DNA of 64,000 nucleotides from assembly GCF_041428715.1 (NCBI RefSeq), contig NZ_CP155572.1; one strand, 5' to 3'. The notes below the pieces were generated by a model. That model did not search any database and had not been told where the DNA came from. It saw only the letters and a list, made by a program, of their open reading frames with translations. The DNA comes from Sporomusa malonica (GTDB lineage: Bacteria > Bacillota > Negativicutes > Sporomusales > Sporomusaceae). A program made the translations under genes and the position numbers. Positions 8,342 to 18,624 of this stretch are shown here, one piece after another. How positions within the stretch are numbered: position 1 is the first letter of the stretch; each line of letters starts with the position of its first letter.

Positions 8342-9070
8342 CTACATACTTTTGCTGTCGCGTGTCAAAGCATAATCAAGAGGTAGCGTTTCCATTACCG
8401 CCTCATACCAATTAGGCTCAGACGCCAACATACGTAAGTCTGCTGTTTTAAGATAGCCGTTGCATGTCTGACATACCGCAGCTATCCACCCGGGAAATTC
8501 ATCAGCAGTTGCAACTTTTAATTGCTTGGGTTCTTCCTCTTGGCAAAAAGCACAGCCAATACGCTTATAGCGCCACTTCGTCAAACAAGCCCCGCACACT
8601 AATAAACGCTTTCCTTCCGGTTTGTCATAACAGCCAAACCCAGGGACATCGCCACAAACCGGACATACATTTTTATCCCAATTTTCTAATGAGATAATAC
8701 CTGTTACTAAATCAGCCAGTTTCTCTACTGCAATTTTACAGGATAAATGTATATACATATCGCCGTGTTCAGGAACAATACCAGTTTGCTGCCAGTATAC
8801 ATGAATAGACTGTTGGGCTAAATATTGCTGCACTAATTCTTCGGCCTGAATACTTGATAACACATGATTTTCGCGATTGCTGATAACTTCGACTACTAGT
8901 TGAGCTGCGGCTTTGACGGGAAACTCAGTTTCTGACAAAGCAGGTTCACTCTTTACTACTCGCTCGTGCCAAAGTTTATGTATTAAATCACCATAATAAT
9001 CTAGATTAATAAGAGTAATTTTCTGTTTAAGCAACTTTAAAATATCAGCAAATTCCGTGCGAGTTATCAT
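8342..9070 (-). CDS. fdhE: Formate dehydrogenase accessory protein FdhE
   Basis: 242 residues. The C-terminal half has four CxxC motifs in the FdhE arrangement: CPVC with GFGCYD, CGAC, CAFC and CQTC. These bind iron in the E. coli protein. FdhE is needed for maturation of Tat-exported selenocysteine formate dehydrogenases. The ATG at 9070 has GAGGAG eight bases upstream and was preferred over the longer frame from 9106. It is the last gene of the fdn operon, 36 bases after fdnI. Confidence 0.9.
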   Translation of the reverse strand: MITRTEFADILKLLKQKITLINLDYYGDLIHKLWHERVVKSEPALSETEFPVKAAAQLVVEVISNRENHVLSSIQAEELVQQYLAQQSIHVYWQQTGIVPEHGDMYIHLSCKIAVEKLADLVTGIISLENWDKNVCPVCGDVPGFGCYDKPEGKRLLVCGACLTKWRYKRIGCAFCQEEEPKQLKVATADEFPGWIAAVCQTCNGYLKTADLRMLASEPNWYEAVMETLPLDYALTRDSKSM

Positions 9071-9106
9071 TGTAATTTCTCCTCTTGCTTCACTTTCCGC
9101 TACCAT

Positions 9107-9832
9107 TTACATGGAACCAGAGGCGCTTTTGCCCATTGCATCGGCCTTTATTGCTTTTTCCGCTTCTTCACGAGTAAATTCGCCGCGGGCAATCAGATCT
9201 TCATACCATTTTTCATGATGTGCTTTGGCGTAGCGTACATGGATGTTACCTTTTCTCATGCCGCGTAAGGAATCAGGGTTAGCAACCGCTGCCAGATAAA
9301 GATGTGCCAGGAATGCGGCAAAGCCCAAACCTGCAGCAGCACTGTGTAACGGGCCCATCCAAGCCATAGTTTCTCGTGACAAATAGGAGTTACCGACCCA
9401 GAGAGCCAGACCGGAAGCAACAAGCAGAAGCCATATACCTATCTGCAGCGCTGAATTCATTCTTTCACCAGAATTGTAGAAACCTTGTTTCGGTACTCCT
9501 TCCGGATGAAGGCCGATCAATTCCAATGGGAATTTACTCATAAATGCCATATCCTCAGCAGGATTGACCGTTAAAATCTCTTTTGCCCAAAGTGAAAAGC
9601 CTTTGCGGGCAATGAAAAAACCTAAAAAAGGTGTCACGATAAAAATCACAGCAAATACACGATGCATTATCTGAAGATTATATGCGCCAAAAACATCATA
9701 CAGGAACTTAAACGTATCTGTATACAGCGGCAGGGCAGTCACAAACAGCATAATGAACGAAATTGCGTTCATCCAGTGGCAGATAATAAAGCCTTTCTCA
9801 TGACGATGAACATAATTATTATCTATTAGCAT
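9107..9832 (-). CDS. fdnI: Formate dehydrogenase cytochrome b556 subunit (FdnI-like)
   Basis: 241 residues with four membrane segments. Histidines in HEKGFIICHWMNAI, LQIMHRVFAVIF, GPLHSAAAG and AFLAHLYLAAV sit where haem b ligands are expected in the gamma subunit. The C-terminus has VRYAKAHHEKWYEDL. The subunit passes electrons from the iron-sulfur subunit to menaquinone. The ATG at 9832 overlaps the end of fdnH by 14 bases and has GGGAGG upstream. Confidence 0.9.
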   Translation of the reverse strand: MLIDNNYVHRHEKGFIICHWMNAISFIMLFVTALPLYTDTFKFLYDVFGAYNLQIMHRVFAVIFIVTPFLGFFIARKGFSLWAKEILTVNPAEDMAFMSKFPLELIGLHPEGVPKQGFYNSGERMNSALQIGIWLLLVASGLALWVGNSYLSRETMAWMGPLHSAAAGLGFAAFLAHLYLAAVANPDSLRGMRKGNIHVRYAKAHHEKWYEDLIARGEFTREEAEKAIKADAMGKSASGSM

Positions 9833-10637
9833 CGGCTTTTCCGCCTCCCTGATGTTCATGATGATCATTATGTTTGCTTCCGATGACTTTGCTTACTGCA
9901 AATATAGCGGCAAAACCGGCAATTGCACCGATGTTCATGAGTTGTCCGGCCGGACGGATAATATCTTTCCATATGCTAATTGCTGACGATACTGTTGGAT
10001 CATTCGGCAAGTCGTAATACTTAGGATCTCTGAGGAGAATATATGTAAAATTGATTCCCTCTAGTTTAGGAGCATTATAGATCATGGCCTGGGGATGTTT
10101 CGGCTTAATTTGGTCAAGACGTTTTTTAGCCATTCCCATGATTTCATCCCTGGATCCAAATGTTAGTGCTTCAGGCTGGCAAGCTTGAACACAAGCAGGC
10201 CGAAGACCATTGGATACCCGCTCAGGACAACCGGTGCACTTAGTGGACTTGTTGGTTTTTGGATCAACACACGGCACATTAAAGGGACAGTTGGCCACAC
10301 AATAGCCACAGCCAATACATTTTTGCTTATCAATGACAACAAAGCCCTTGTCAGTATGGGAAATAGCACCATTGTTACAAGCTTTTTCGCAAGCAGCGTC
10401 AGCGCAGTGCATACACTGTTTCTTAAGAAACAGCCACTCCATCTTATTATTTTCCCATACTTCATTAAAGGTAATAAAACTCCAGGTTTTTGGAGTGAAG
10501 TTTTGATGGGTCTGATAGCTGCCGGTATGGGTCGTCTTCTCTGCCGGCAGTTCGTTCCACTGCTTGCAGGCAACTGAACAAGCCTGGCAGCCGGTACATT
10601 TGGATGCGTCAAATAAAGCGCTCATCTTATCAGCCAT
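9819..10637 (-). CDS. fdnH: Formate dehydrogenase iron-sulfur subunit (FdnH-like)
   Basis: 272 residues with four 4Fe-4S Cys clusters: CTGCQACSVAC near residue 14, CMHCADAACEKAC, CIGCGYCVANCPFNVPC and CTGCPERV...CVQAC. A single membrane helix near residues 230-250 (IGAIAGFAAIFAVSKVI) anchors the protein, as in E. coli FdnH. It starts immediately after fdnG (one base between stop and start). It carries electrons from the catalytic subunit to FdnI. Confidence 0.92.
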   Translation of the reverse strand: MADKMSALFDASKCTGCQACSVACKQWNELPAEKTTHTGSYQTHQNFTPKTWSFITFNEVWENNKMEWLFLKKQCMHCADAACEKACNNGAISHTDKGFVVIDKQKCIGCGYCVANCPFNVPCVDPKTNKSTKCTGCPERVSNGLRPACVQACQPEALTFGSRDEIMGMAKKRLDQIKPKHPQAMIYNAPKLEGINFTYILLRDPKYYDLPNDPTVSSAISIWKDIIRPAGQLMNIGAIAGFAAIFAVSKVIGSKHNDHHEHQGGGKADANR

Positions 10638-10638
10638 C

Positions 10639-13629
10639 TTATTTCACCTTCCTTACATTAACCTGCGTGGCCTTGTATTCAGGTGTTCCTGCGGCAGGGT
10701 CACCTGCACCATGAGTCAATGCATTAGCCCCCGGCCCGGTTGCTATTCCTATGTGTCCCCAACCGAACGGGATGCCTAACGTGTGAACTTCTTTGCCGTT
10801 AATCTTCAGCGGCTGAATTCGCTCGGTCACTAACGCCTTAATTTTAATAGAACCTCTCGCCGAATACACTTCCACTATCTCGCCGTATTTGATATCCAAT
10901 TTTTTGGCCAGGGCAGCACCCATTTCCACAAAAGTCTCCGGCCTAAGTTCATTCAGCCAAGGTAGATTCCGGGTGAGTGATCCGGAACAAAATTGCTCGG
11001 TACCACCACCGTAGGTTGTTAATACATAAGGATATTTATCACTAGTGCCGATATCTTGTTTACCTTTTAAAACTTCACGCACTGGCGCGCACGGGTTGGC
11101 GGATGTATTTGGATGCAGGACGTTGCCGGTAGGACTTTCAACAGGTTCAAAGTGTTCAGGCAGAGGCCCATCGGGGAGCATCGCTGAGACAGCGGTCGGA
11201 ATCTCCGCACCTACTGGTCTATTCGCAAACGGAGCAAGAAACAAGCGGCCCATTCGCTCGGCATTCATGCGGAAAGCCGGCTTTCCTTCCGGTGTATCAG
11301 GTCCCTTGGTACGGTCGATAACGTCAGGTATATCGTTGCCTCCCCATTGTCCCTTGAAAGCATCCCACCAGATAAGCTTGCGTTTTTCATCCACCGGCTG
11401 GCCTTGCGCATTACAGGACGCACGATTATACAGGATACGTATATTAGCCGGCCAAGCATATGACCAATCATGGAACATCCCTAAGCCGCTTGGATCTTTG
11501 GTGCCCCGCCGTTTTGCCAGGTTGCCGTTTCCAAATACGCCGGCATAAATCCAGCATCCGGACGAAACTTCACCTACTGGCGCAGCCAGATATTCACCTA
11601 GCGTTGCATTCAATTTACCGGTTTTCATATTATAGCCATTAATCTCCTGCAACACTTTTTCAGGATCAGGTTCATGGCCATAATCCCATACAGCATTCAG
11701 GATAGGAGCATCTTTAGGGTTGGAGCTGCCGGCATAAAGTTCCCTTACTTTCTTAAAGAGCAAATCAAGAATATCCAGGTCTGGAAGTGTTTCTCCCTCA
11801 GGATTAACGGCTGCCGTCTTCCATTGTATCCAACGACTGCTATTGGTCATGCTGCCGGCTTTCTCGTAAAGATAAGCGGCTGGCAGCATAATGACCTCTG
11901 TTTTGATGTCCTCAGGCTTTACCCCAGGCGCATTCCAAAAATTGGCTGTTTCGGTTTGGAAAATATCGACATTAACCATCATCTCTAATTTGGCCAACGC
12001 AGCGGCCACAACCTGATTGTTAGGAATACTGACCAGCGGATTGATGGCCACATTGAGCAGTAGCTTGAATTGACCGCGAACCATATCTTCAAGCATCGAA
12101 ATATATCTTGTGTCTTTACCAGTCTGCCTCCGTGGCAGATAGTTGTAGCAATAATCATTTTCGGCAGTAGCCTTGTCACCAAACCAAGCTTTTAATATAG
12201 AGATCAAATGCTTTTGATTAAAGGCACCATTTCGTTTCCCATATGCTGCAGTGGTAGTATCAGCATCAATCGGCGTAGGAATATATCCGGGCATAATATC
12301 GGAAAGATTAGCCATATCACTTGAGGCTTGTACGTTGGGCTCACCCCTTAACGCATTGACGCCCCCGCCGGCCTTACCGATATTACCAAGTAGAAACTGA
12401 ATAATGCCATAACAGCGAATTCCTTGTGAGGCTGTAGTTTTCTGTGTCATGCCTAATGCATATAGTATGGAGCCAGTGCCGCCTTTGGCCATTGTATCGG
12501 CAATTTGCTTGATTGTTGCTGCCGGAATGCCGGTAACGGCTGCTGCCATTTCAAGGGTGTAACGACTATAGTGTTTTTTTAAGATAGAGAATACGGTTCC
12601 GTCCTCTTCAAGAAATTCAGCCTTAACCGGTTGGTTACTTTCGTCCAGAACATATCCCCAACTGCTGTTATCATAGCTTTTCTTGGCACTGTCAAAGCCT
12701 GTAAAGAGTCCATCTTTAAAGCTATATTCCGGCTTAATTTTGCAGGTCGCATTCGTAAAATTAAGTAAATAATCCTTATTGTAAAGATTGTTTTGCAGGA
12801 TATAGTTGATGATGGCACCTAAATACGCGATATCAGTACCAGGTCTAATTTGGGCAAAGAGATCAGCTTTCGATGCTGTCCGCGTGAAACGTGGATCCAC
12901 TACGATAACCTTTGCGCCCTTAGCCTGCGCCCGGAGTACATATTTCATGGCAATTGGATGATTTTCGGCGCAATTGGAACCCGCAATTAAAAACCAATCC
13001 GAATTTTCCATATCTGGCCATGAATTTGTCATGGCACCGCGACCAAATGTAGGTGACAAACTTGTCACCGTAGGACCGTGTCAGATACGGGCCTGGTGTT
13101 CAATGTAGGTGCTACCCATTGTACGCATAAACTTAGTCAGCAGATAACTTTCCTCATTATCTACCTCCGCTGAGCCTAACATCCCTAAGGCATCAGTACG
13201 GTTAGTCCCGTCGTTTATCCATGTAGTGTCACGAACCTCTTTAATCTTTTGGGCGATTCTCTCAATAGCCTCATCCCAGGAAATCGGCTGCCATTCTTTG
13301 GCCCCTGGGGCACGATAGAGAGGTTTGAGGGGACGAACTGGGTTCTCACGCACTTGTATGCAAGCCAAGGCTTTAGGACATAAACTTCCTTTATTTGTCG
13401 GGTTGTCGGGGTCACCCTCAATATTAATTACTTTTCCGTCACGAACATGTACGATCAGTCCACAGCCCCCTGCACAGAAGTGGCAGATACTAGGGTTTTC
13501 TTTCGCATCGCGAAGCTTGAGGTCATAACCGGCTGCACGAGCCTTTTCTGCTTCAAAAGGCAAGCTAGCTGAAAGCACAGTAACTGTTGAAACTGATAAT
13601 TTGATAAACTGACGTCTGGATAAAGTCAT
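10639..13629 (-). CDS. fdnG: Selenocysteine formate dehydrogenase catalytic subunit (FdnG-like)
   Basis: 996 residues counting an in-frame UGA at 13081-13083 as selenocysteine 183. The context ARI-U-HGPTVTSLSPTFGRG is nearly identical to E. coli FdnG. The N-terminus has a Tat signal (SRRQFIK, then a hydrophobic stretch and KARA). A 4Fe-4S cluster is formed by CHFCAGGC and a Cys in GSLCPK. The molybdopterin-binding domains fill the rest. The ATG at 13629 has GGAGGG nine bases upstream, and no signal-like sequence precedes it. The product oxidises formate on the outer face of the membrane. It starts the fdnGHI-fdhE operon. The UGA cannot be a frameshift, because both halves are in one frame. 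Confidence 0.95.
13052..13083 (-). other. Selenocysteine UGA and SECIS-like hairpin
   Basis: The UGA codon (13081-13083) is followed after 11 bases by a hairpin at 13052-13069, GGTGAC-AAGTTT-GTCACC on the coding strand. Bacterial SECIS minihelices sit about 11 bases after UGA with a G in the apical loop, which fits. Confidence 0.85.
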
Positions 13630-14417
13630 TTCGCAATTCCCTCCTTCATCATTAAATCGAATCATTCTAATTTCTACATTGTCGATACACTGACTAGATT
13701 TTTCTCCCTCCTTCATAATTCGCTCTTTCATTTTGTATAGCACTCCACATTCTGAAACTTGCTTTTATGTGAAGTGCGAAGCCGAAGCCACAAAATGATA
13801 GCAAACTGACATACCAATACTAGTGAAATTAACTGCCAATATAGTTACTTTTTTTCACTATGAAGGTATGTTAATCTCCTTTCATTCTGCGCTCATTGTT
13901 TGTTAGAACATCGTACTATTCACGTTAAATCGAATCACTGTATATGCTGCACCACTTTTTTTCAGCAACATACTCCATCCAATAGATTCCAATCGCCTGC
14001 TGGCTAAATTATACCTTCGACTATTAAAAATAATCAAAATTTTCCCTCTGAACCGGCACATGGCCTTACTGAACTGTCCATTTTACATATTTAATAAAAA
14101 TCGACATAATGTGCTAATATTGATTACACACTTACCAAGCATTATGCTAATAAAAATCGAATATCCATTCAAAAAACTTTGCGTGATTTTTAGAATGTTT
14201 TTTTATATAGCCTGTAATCTGTAAGTGCTTCGGAGAACATTAAAATACTGACGTTGAATGATGAGTTAACATTTTCTAACAAAGCTGTAGAGGCGATTGA
14301 TAACTCGACAGGGAACGAAAGAAATTCTTAATAGTTTAAGATAAAAAAAAGAACTAGCCACAGCATAGTTAAAGCGGGCTAGTTTCTTTTCATAAATTTT
14401 TTTATTTAGCTCGACAC
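13630..14417. other. Long AT-rich region upstream of fdnG
   Basis: No credible gene. The first 120 bases belong to the fdnG leader. The rest is AT-rich, with no tRNA or clear sigma-54 promoter. The distal end holds the terminator listed at 14340-14390. The operon promoter must be in this region but could not be assigned by eye. Confidence 0.5.
14340..14390 (-). terminator. Intrinsic terminator after the 14418 gene
   Basis: AAACTAGCC pairs with GGCTAGTT on the minus strand and is followed by CTTTTTTTT. Confidence 0.8.
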
Positions 14418-14834
14418 CTAAAATTTAATGCGAATTGTCATTTTATATTTTGGTACTTGTAATATATCAAAACCGACTACGATTAGTTCCCGGTTATTCT
14501 GTAACACCGTATTCGCAAGTTCCAGTGGAATACCTCCTTTTGAAACTGGAACTGGTTGATTCTGTATAGCCGTCAGTTCTTGTATAAGCCATTCTTTAGA
14601 TATCCAGTTTCCCATATTTTGCGGCGTTCCGTCAAGCCACCTACTCATTTTTGGTAGTAAATCCATAATATCTAGGACTGGCGTCTCCTTGGGATAGATA
14701 ACGCTAACAACATTGGACGTATAACTGGCATGAACAGGATCTATCCGGTATAAACGTATGGAGTTAATTCCTGAAAACTTTTGCAATAATTCAAAGTCAT
14801 CTTCTTTTAATTCCGAAACGTTATATACTCCCAA
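14418..14834 (-). CDS. Hypothetical protein
   Basis: 138 residues starting at a TTG with no clear ribosome-binding site. The sequence is soluble, with no signal peptide or membrane helix, and includes IRLYRIDPVHASYTSNVVS and KMSRWLDGTPQNMGNWIS. It is not recognised. A convincing terminator follows, supporting a real transcript. A perfect hairpin (14848-14873) stands just upstream of the first codon, so the coding region may be the tail of a longer lost gene. Confidence 0.4.
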   Translation of the reverse strand: MGVYNVSELKEDDFELLQKFSGINSIRLYRIDPVHASYTSNVVSVIYPKETPVLDIMDLLPKMSRWLDGTPQNMGNWISKEWLIQELTAIQNQPVPVSKGGIPLELANTVLQNNRELIVVGFDILQVPKYKMTIRIKF

Positions 14835-15145
14835 GCAAGAGAAACTAACCCGAAGTCACAAAGAACTTCGGGTCACTATTCATGTTGCACTTTACTCATT
14901 TGATATATGAAGGTCATGCGGACAAGGGGACGATGGTAATGTCTTTTTGACTCAACTACCATCCCCTTATCTCTTAGGGTTCGCCCTTTAAAAGGTGAGG
15001 GATTAAACAAAGAATCAAAAAGACGTACTAGTGCTTTCAGTTCAAACGATATGCCAAATAAGGAACATCCCCAAGTGTCTTTAATATATTTCCCAGCACC
15101 ATGTAAACCCTAAATAATATTGGACCTGTCTCATACTTTTTCTGT
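14835..15145. other. Intergenic region with hairpins and possible gene remnant
   Basis: Holds a perfect 9-bp-arm hairpin at 14848-14873 (ACCCGAAGT/ACTTCGGGT) and a second imperfect one near 14918-14967 (AAGGGGACGATGGTA with TACCATCCCCTT). On the minus strand an open frame of about 70 codons ends at 14878, with sequence such as SKRHYHRPLVRMTF. It has no start or ribosome-binding site and was not recognised; it may be a decayed gene. Confidence 0.35.
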
Positions 15146-15718
15146 TTATTCCTGGATACCAAAAGTAAACGGTTGACCAATTTCACCTAACCGATTATTC
15201 CGGGCATCATCAAGTAAGTTGTACAATAATTTCAATTCTGTTTTCCCGTGCTCAATGGCACTGGCAATGATGTAAAGAGCACTCCGTGGGACAAACGGGA
15301 CCTTATTCGCATATTCCTGTTGCATCAGCACTAGATTTGATTCCAATTTTTCAATTCTGTTTTCGAGCATTTCTGCTATTCGAGACTGATTTCCCTGATA
15401 GGCAAATGCTAAACCAGCATGTAATGGATTATAGATTTTATCACGGTTTAAAAACTGTTCCAGTAATAATTTATGAAATTCTTCTACGCCTGCTTCTGTA
15501 ATACGATAAATTGTCTTATAGGGATGTGAACTGTCTTTCACAATGTCGACAACTTCGGTCAGACCATTTTTTGTTAATTGTTCTACGGCATAATATAAGG
15601 ATCCTTTTTGTAATTTAATGTACCTTGACATATTTCGCTTGATCATAATCTGCTGCATGTCATAAGGATGCTTTTGACCTTCCATCAAGATGCCCAGAAC
15701 AATTAGTTTGATTGACAT
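15146..15718 (-). CDS. PadR family transcriptional regulator
   Basis: 190 residues with the PadR winged-helix N-terminus (LIVLGILMEGQKHPYDMQQIM, then LQKGSLYYAVEQLTKNGLTEVV and a wing at YKTIYRITEAGVEEF). A coiled-coil C-terminal domain follows (EMLENRIEKLESNLVLMQQEY), as in long PadR proteins of the VirR/AphA kind. It overlaps the upstream MFS gene by 16 bases, so the two are one operon, and it likely represses that operon through the palindrome at 17258-17303. Confidence 0.88.
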   Translation of the reverse strand: MSIKLIVLGILMEGQKHPYDMQQIMIKRNMSRYIKLQKGSLYYAVEQLTKNGLTEVVDIVKDSSHPYKTIYRITEAGVEEFHKLLLEQFLNRDKIYNPLHAGLAFAYQGNQSRIAEMLENRIEKLESNLVLMQQEYANKVPFVPRSALYIIASAIEHGKTELKLLYNLLDDARNNRLGEIGQPFTFGIQE

Positions 15719-17241
15719 GCTTCGTTGGCCTCCTTGCGTGCCTCTACAGGAAACTGCGAATCAGTAATCTTAGAATTACCCATTAACATAATACATGCTG
15801 CAGCGAACAGTATAAAAATAAGTGCCCAGAAAAATATATGAACAACTGATTCCGTCAACACAGCTAACATGCTATTCAAAATCTCCGGAGGCAGGTTCAG
15901 TCGTGTCTCCGGCTGCAAAAGCGTGCGGATTTCATCAAATTGATTTAAGTATGAAAAGTCTGGAGGCACAAGCTTAGCTAATTTTTCATGCATCTCTATG
16001 TTTTGCGCGCTGCCTAACAGCGTAAGTCCAATTGTCATACCGATAATTCGAAAGAAAACAACCAGCGAATTGGCCGAACCACGTTGACGAATGTCCAATC
16101 CATGAATAGCGGCTGTAGTCAACACAGGAAATGAGATGCCAATACCCAGTCCGGTAATCGACATATATGCGGCAACTATGAATATAGATGTGGTCGCCTT
16201 TAACGTACTGAGTAAAAATATCCCGCTGAATAATACGCTCACCGATAGCAGCATAAGATTACGATAGGATTGAGTTCGTAGGGAAAATCCCCCGACTTGG
16301 CTTCCGATCACAGAACTTAGCATCATGGGCATAAGTATCATTCCGGCATTGGTTGCCGAACCGCCAAATGTACCAAGCGCATATATGGGAATATATACGA
16401 TTGGCAGAATAAATACACAACCATAGAAAAAGCCAGCAGCCTGAGTAGCTGAAAACAGCTTGTTTTTAAACAGATCCAACGGAATGATCGGTGATGAAAC
16501 CTTCCGCTCTATGGCAATAAATACAATAAAGGATACAACAGATAAAACCAGTAATCCTAAAATGAGCGCAGAATCCCAAGGGAATTTTTTCCCGCCCAGT
16601 TCAAGCACAAACAACAAGCTGACAAGTGAAATAACCATACATAAGGCTCCCCACCAGTCAACCTTTTGTTTTTTATGTTCAAAAGACTCAAAATAAAATT
16701 TATATATGAGAATCATAGAACCTATTCCCAAAGGTAAGTTAATGTAAAAAATCCACCGCCAGTTTAAATAATCGGCAAAAAGAGCTCCGATGAGAGGACC
16801 CAAAATACTTGACAAACCAAATACTGCCCCAAACAATGCGGACATTTTACCACGCTGCTCTGGCGGGAAACTATCAAAAATGATAGTAAAGGCAATAGGC
16901 ATGATCGAACCGCCCCCGAGTCCCTGAATGGCGCGATAAATACTAAGCTGTAACATGTTTTGGGCCGTTCCGCACAGTAGAGAACCAATGATAAATAAGG
17001 TCAACCCGGTAATATAGAAAAGCTTTCGTCCATACATATCTGATAACCGACCGAAAATCAGCATACTGGGAATGCTGGCTATCAGATAAGCCGAAGTTAT
17101 CCAAATAATCTGATCCAGCCCGCCTAAATCCGCCACGACTTTGCCTATTGCCGTGGCTACTATGGTATTATCCATGGAGGTCATTAATATTCCTAGTAAC
17201 AATCCTCCAATCACAGACTTTCGAGTGTCATCATGAGTCAT
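15703..17241 (-). CDS. DHA2-type MFS drug exporter (14 TM)
   Basis: 512 residues with about 14 membrane segments. The DHA2 motifs are visible: LDxTIVxxA-like MDNTIVATAIGKV in helix 1, LIFGRLSDMYGRKLFYITG between helices 2 and 3, RAIQGLGGGSIMPIA in helix 4 and the motif C region SSILGPLIGALFADYLNWRWIFYINLP. It belongs with EmrB/QacA-type multidrug exporters. There is no partner EmrA gene. It is the first gene of the operon with padR. Confidence 0.88.
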   Translation of the reverse strand: MTHDDTRKSVIGGLLLGILMTSMDNTIVATAIGKVVADLGGLDQIIWITSAYLIASIPSMLIFGRLSDMYGRKLFYITGLTLFIIGSLLCGTAQNMLQLSIYRAIQGLGGGSIMPIAFTIIFDSFPPEQRGKMSALFGAVFGLSSILGPLIGALFADYLNWRWIFYINLPLGIGSMILIYKFYFESFEHKKQKVDWWGALCMVISLVSLLFVLELGGKKFPWDSALILGLLVLSVVSFIVFIAIERKVSSPIIPLDLFKNKLFSATQAAGFFYGCVFILPIVYIPIYALGTFGGSATNAGMILMPMMLSSVIGSQVGGFSLRTQSYRNLMLLSVSVLFSGIFLLSTLKATTSIFIVAAYMSITGLGIGISFPVLTTAAIHGLDIRQRGSANSLVVFFRIIGMTIGLTLLGSAQNIEMHEKLAKLVPPDFSYLNQFDEIRTLLQPETRLNLPPEILNSMLAVLTESVVHIFFWALIFILFAAACIMLMGNSKITDSQFPVEARKEANEACQSN

Positions 17242-17257
17242 AAAACATTCCCCCGCT

Positions 17258-17303
17258 GATAGTCAAATTTTACTAAGTACTATGATAGTAAAATTTGACT
17301 ATC
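17258..17303. promoter_or_regulatory. Large palindromic operator before the DHA2-padR operon
   Basis: Perfect 18-bp arms, GATAGTCAAATTTTACTA at 17258-17275 and its complement at 17286-17303, separated by 10 bases. It lies 17 bases upstream of the exporter start codon and probably overlaps the promoter. It is a strong candidate for the PadR binding site. Confidence 0.7.
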
Positions 17304-17756
17304 AAGTCAAGACGGGGAGCGTAATGAGTCCGGTATCCAGCCTCCCGGCAGGCTCATTTAATAATATTTTGCCCAACAGTTCTTTATCTTACTTCCATCA
17401 GTGCAGTGGGACGGAGCACAAGAAGCTGGCGAAGATTTTCGGCCCCAAGGTGTAACAATTTTGGGATTAATTAAATATATTTTACTAAACAACCAATTTT
17501 TAACATTACCATTTTTATTATTTAACAGAAATCAATTGGTTGGATGGGGCCAGGAATCATATCTTTCTGAATTTGCAAATGCAGGCAATACCGAAGAAGA
17601 TCCTTCATTGAATTATTTTGGCGAAGTCATTGGTATGTCACGGATTGTTCACGTGTGTGAAGGGCAGTGTTAAAAAACCTCATTACTGGCACTTAAAACT
17701 AATCTTCATTATTAACAAAAGCATATTATTATCCTATAAGAAAGGAGTTATTATAT
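17304..17756 (+). other. Gene-poor region with a doubtful 90-codon frame
   Basis: An open frame from 17401 to 17673 would encode 90 residues (GLIKYILLNNQFLTLPFLLF, then NRNQLVGWGQESYL). It lacks a ribosome-binding site and a recognisable family. It could be a remnant. AAAGGAG at 17740 belongs to the next gene. Confidence 0.3.
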
Positions 17757-18590
17757 ATGGTTATCCCTGGCACAAAGAATATTTTTAATAGTAAAGATGC
17801 GATATTGCTTGCAGCCATGAGCTATCAGACATATCCATTATTTCTAATGGGAGAGCTTGTCTTACCAAAAGGTTTTGAACTTCGATATACCATTCGTGCT
17901 TTTGCCAACGTAGAGAATCCAAAGGAAGAAATATTTGGTTTCATTGCAGAGTCAAAAGATAAAATCATTATAGCGTTTAGGGGATACGCTTCATATCCTG
18001 CCGACCTTATTTCAGCGTATGATATACTTCAAGTCCCATATCCTTTTGTTAGGAATGGGGGCAAAACCTCACGTGGATTTACATGTATTTATCAATCAAC
18101 AAGAAACAAATTAATCAGGGAGTTAAACAAACTATCCACAACAAAAAGGCTGCTTGTTACTGGTCACAACTACGGAGGAGCTTTGGCAATGCTGGCTGCC
18201 TTGGATATTGCGGTGAACACCGGGTTTGAAAACCCTATCATTTATACCTATGGTAGTCCACGTGTTGGAGATCCCGACTTTGCTTTCCGCTTCAACCAAG
18301 TAGTAAAAAACAGTATGCGAATTGTTAATATTCATGACTCTTTTCCTACTTTCCCAGCTCAAGAGTATCCGCCTCCTTTTACAAAGGAGGGATTATATTA
18401 TCAACATGTGAAAACAAAATATCCGCTCACTTTCCAACTGAATAATACCCCGCGTAATGATGCGATTGGCTGCTATTTTAAAAATCTCAGCCAAATGAAT
18501 CCTAATTTTGTCAAGGCATTATGCTATAAAAATCCAGATTTTTGTCCCGATACAGAAATGTGTTTTCCATTCCAAGGAACATGCAAGTGA
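17757..18590 (+). CDS. Lipase class 3-like protein lacking the catalytic serine
   Basis: 277 residues of the alpha/beta-hydrolase lipase-3 family. The nucleophile elbow, normally GxSxG, reads GHNYG (residues 136-140), so Asn replaces Ser. The FRGT motif near residue 75 is FRGY. The Asp (YTYGSPRVGDPDF) and His (YYQHV) positions remain. Four cysteines close the protein (CYKNPDFCPDTEMCFPFQGTC). No signal peptide is seen. AAAGGAG lies nine bases before the ATG. The paralogue 34 bases downstream is intact, so this copy is probably not hydrolytic and may have a binding role. Confidence 0.8.
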   Translation: MVIPGTKNIFNSKDAILLAAMSYQTYPLFLMGELVLPKGFELRYTIRAFANVENPKEEIFGFIAESKDKIIIAFRGYASYPADLISAYDILQVPYPFVRNGGKTSRGFTCIYQSTRNKLIRELNKLSTTKRLLVTGHNYGGALAMLAALDIAVNTGFENPIIYTYGSPRVGDPDFAFRFNQVVKNSMRIVNIHDSFPTFPAQEYPPPFTKEGLYYQHVKTKYPLTFQLNNTPRNDAIGCYFKNLSQMNPNFVKALCYKNPDFCPDTEMCFPFQGTCK

Positions 18591-18624
18591 CCGATGCCTT
18601 GTATATAAGAGAGGAGCTGCATTA

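Noticed and set aside
10639..13743. Two separate genes or a frameshifted formate dehydrogenase
   Set aside because: Both halves are in one frame, joined by a UGA in the exact selenocysteine context with a SECIS-like hairpin.
14880..14970. Riboswitch or T-box
   Set aside because: Hairpins are present, but no conserved motif of a known class was found and no gene lies in a suitable position.
17401..17673. 90-codon gene on the plus strand
   Set aside because: No ribosome-binding site and no recognisable family; described only as a doubtful frame.
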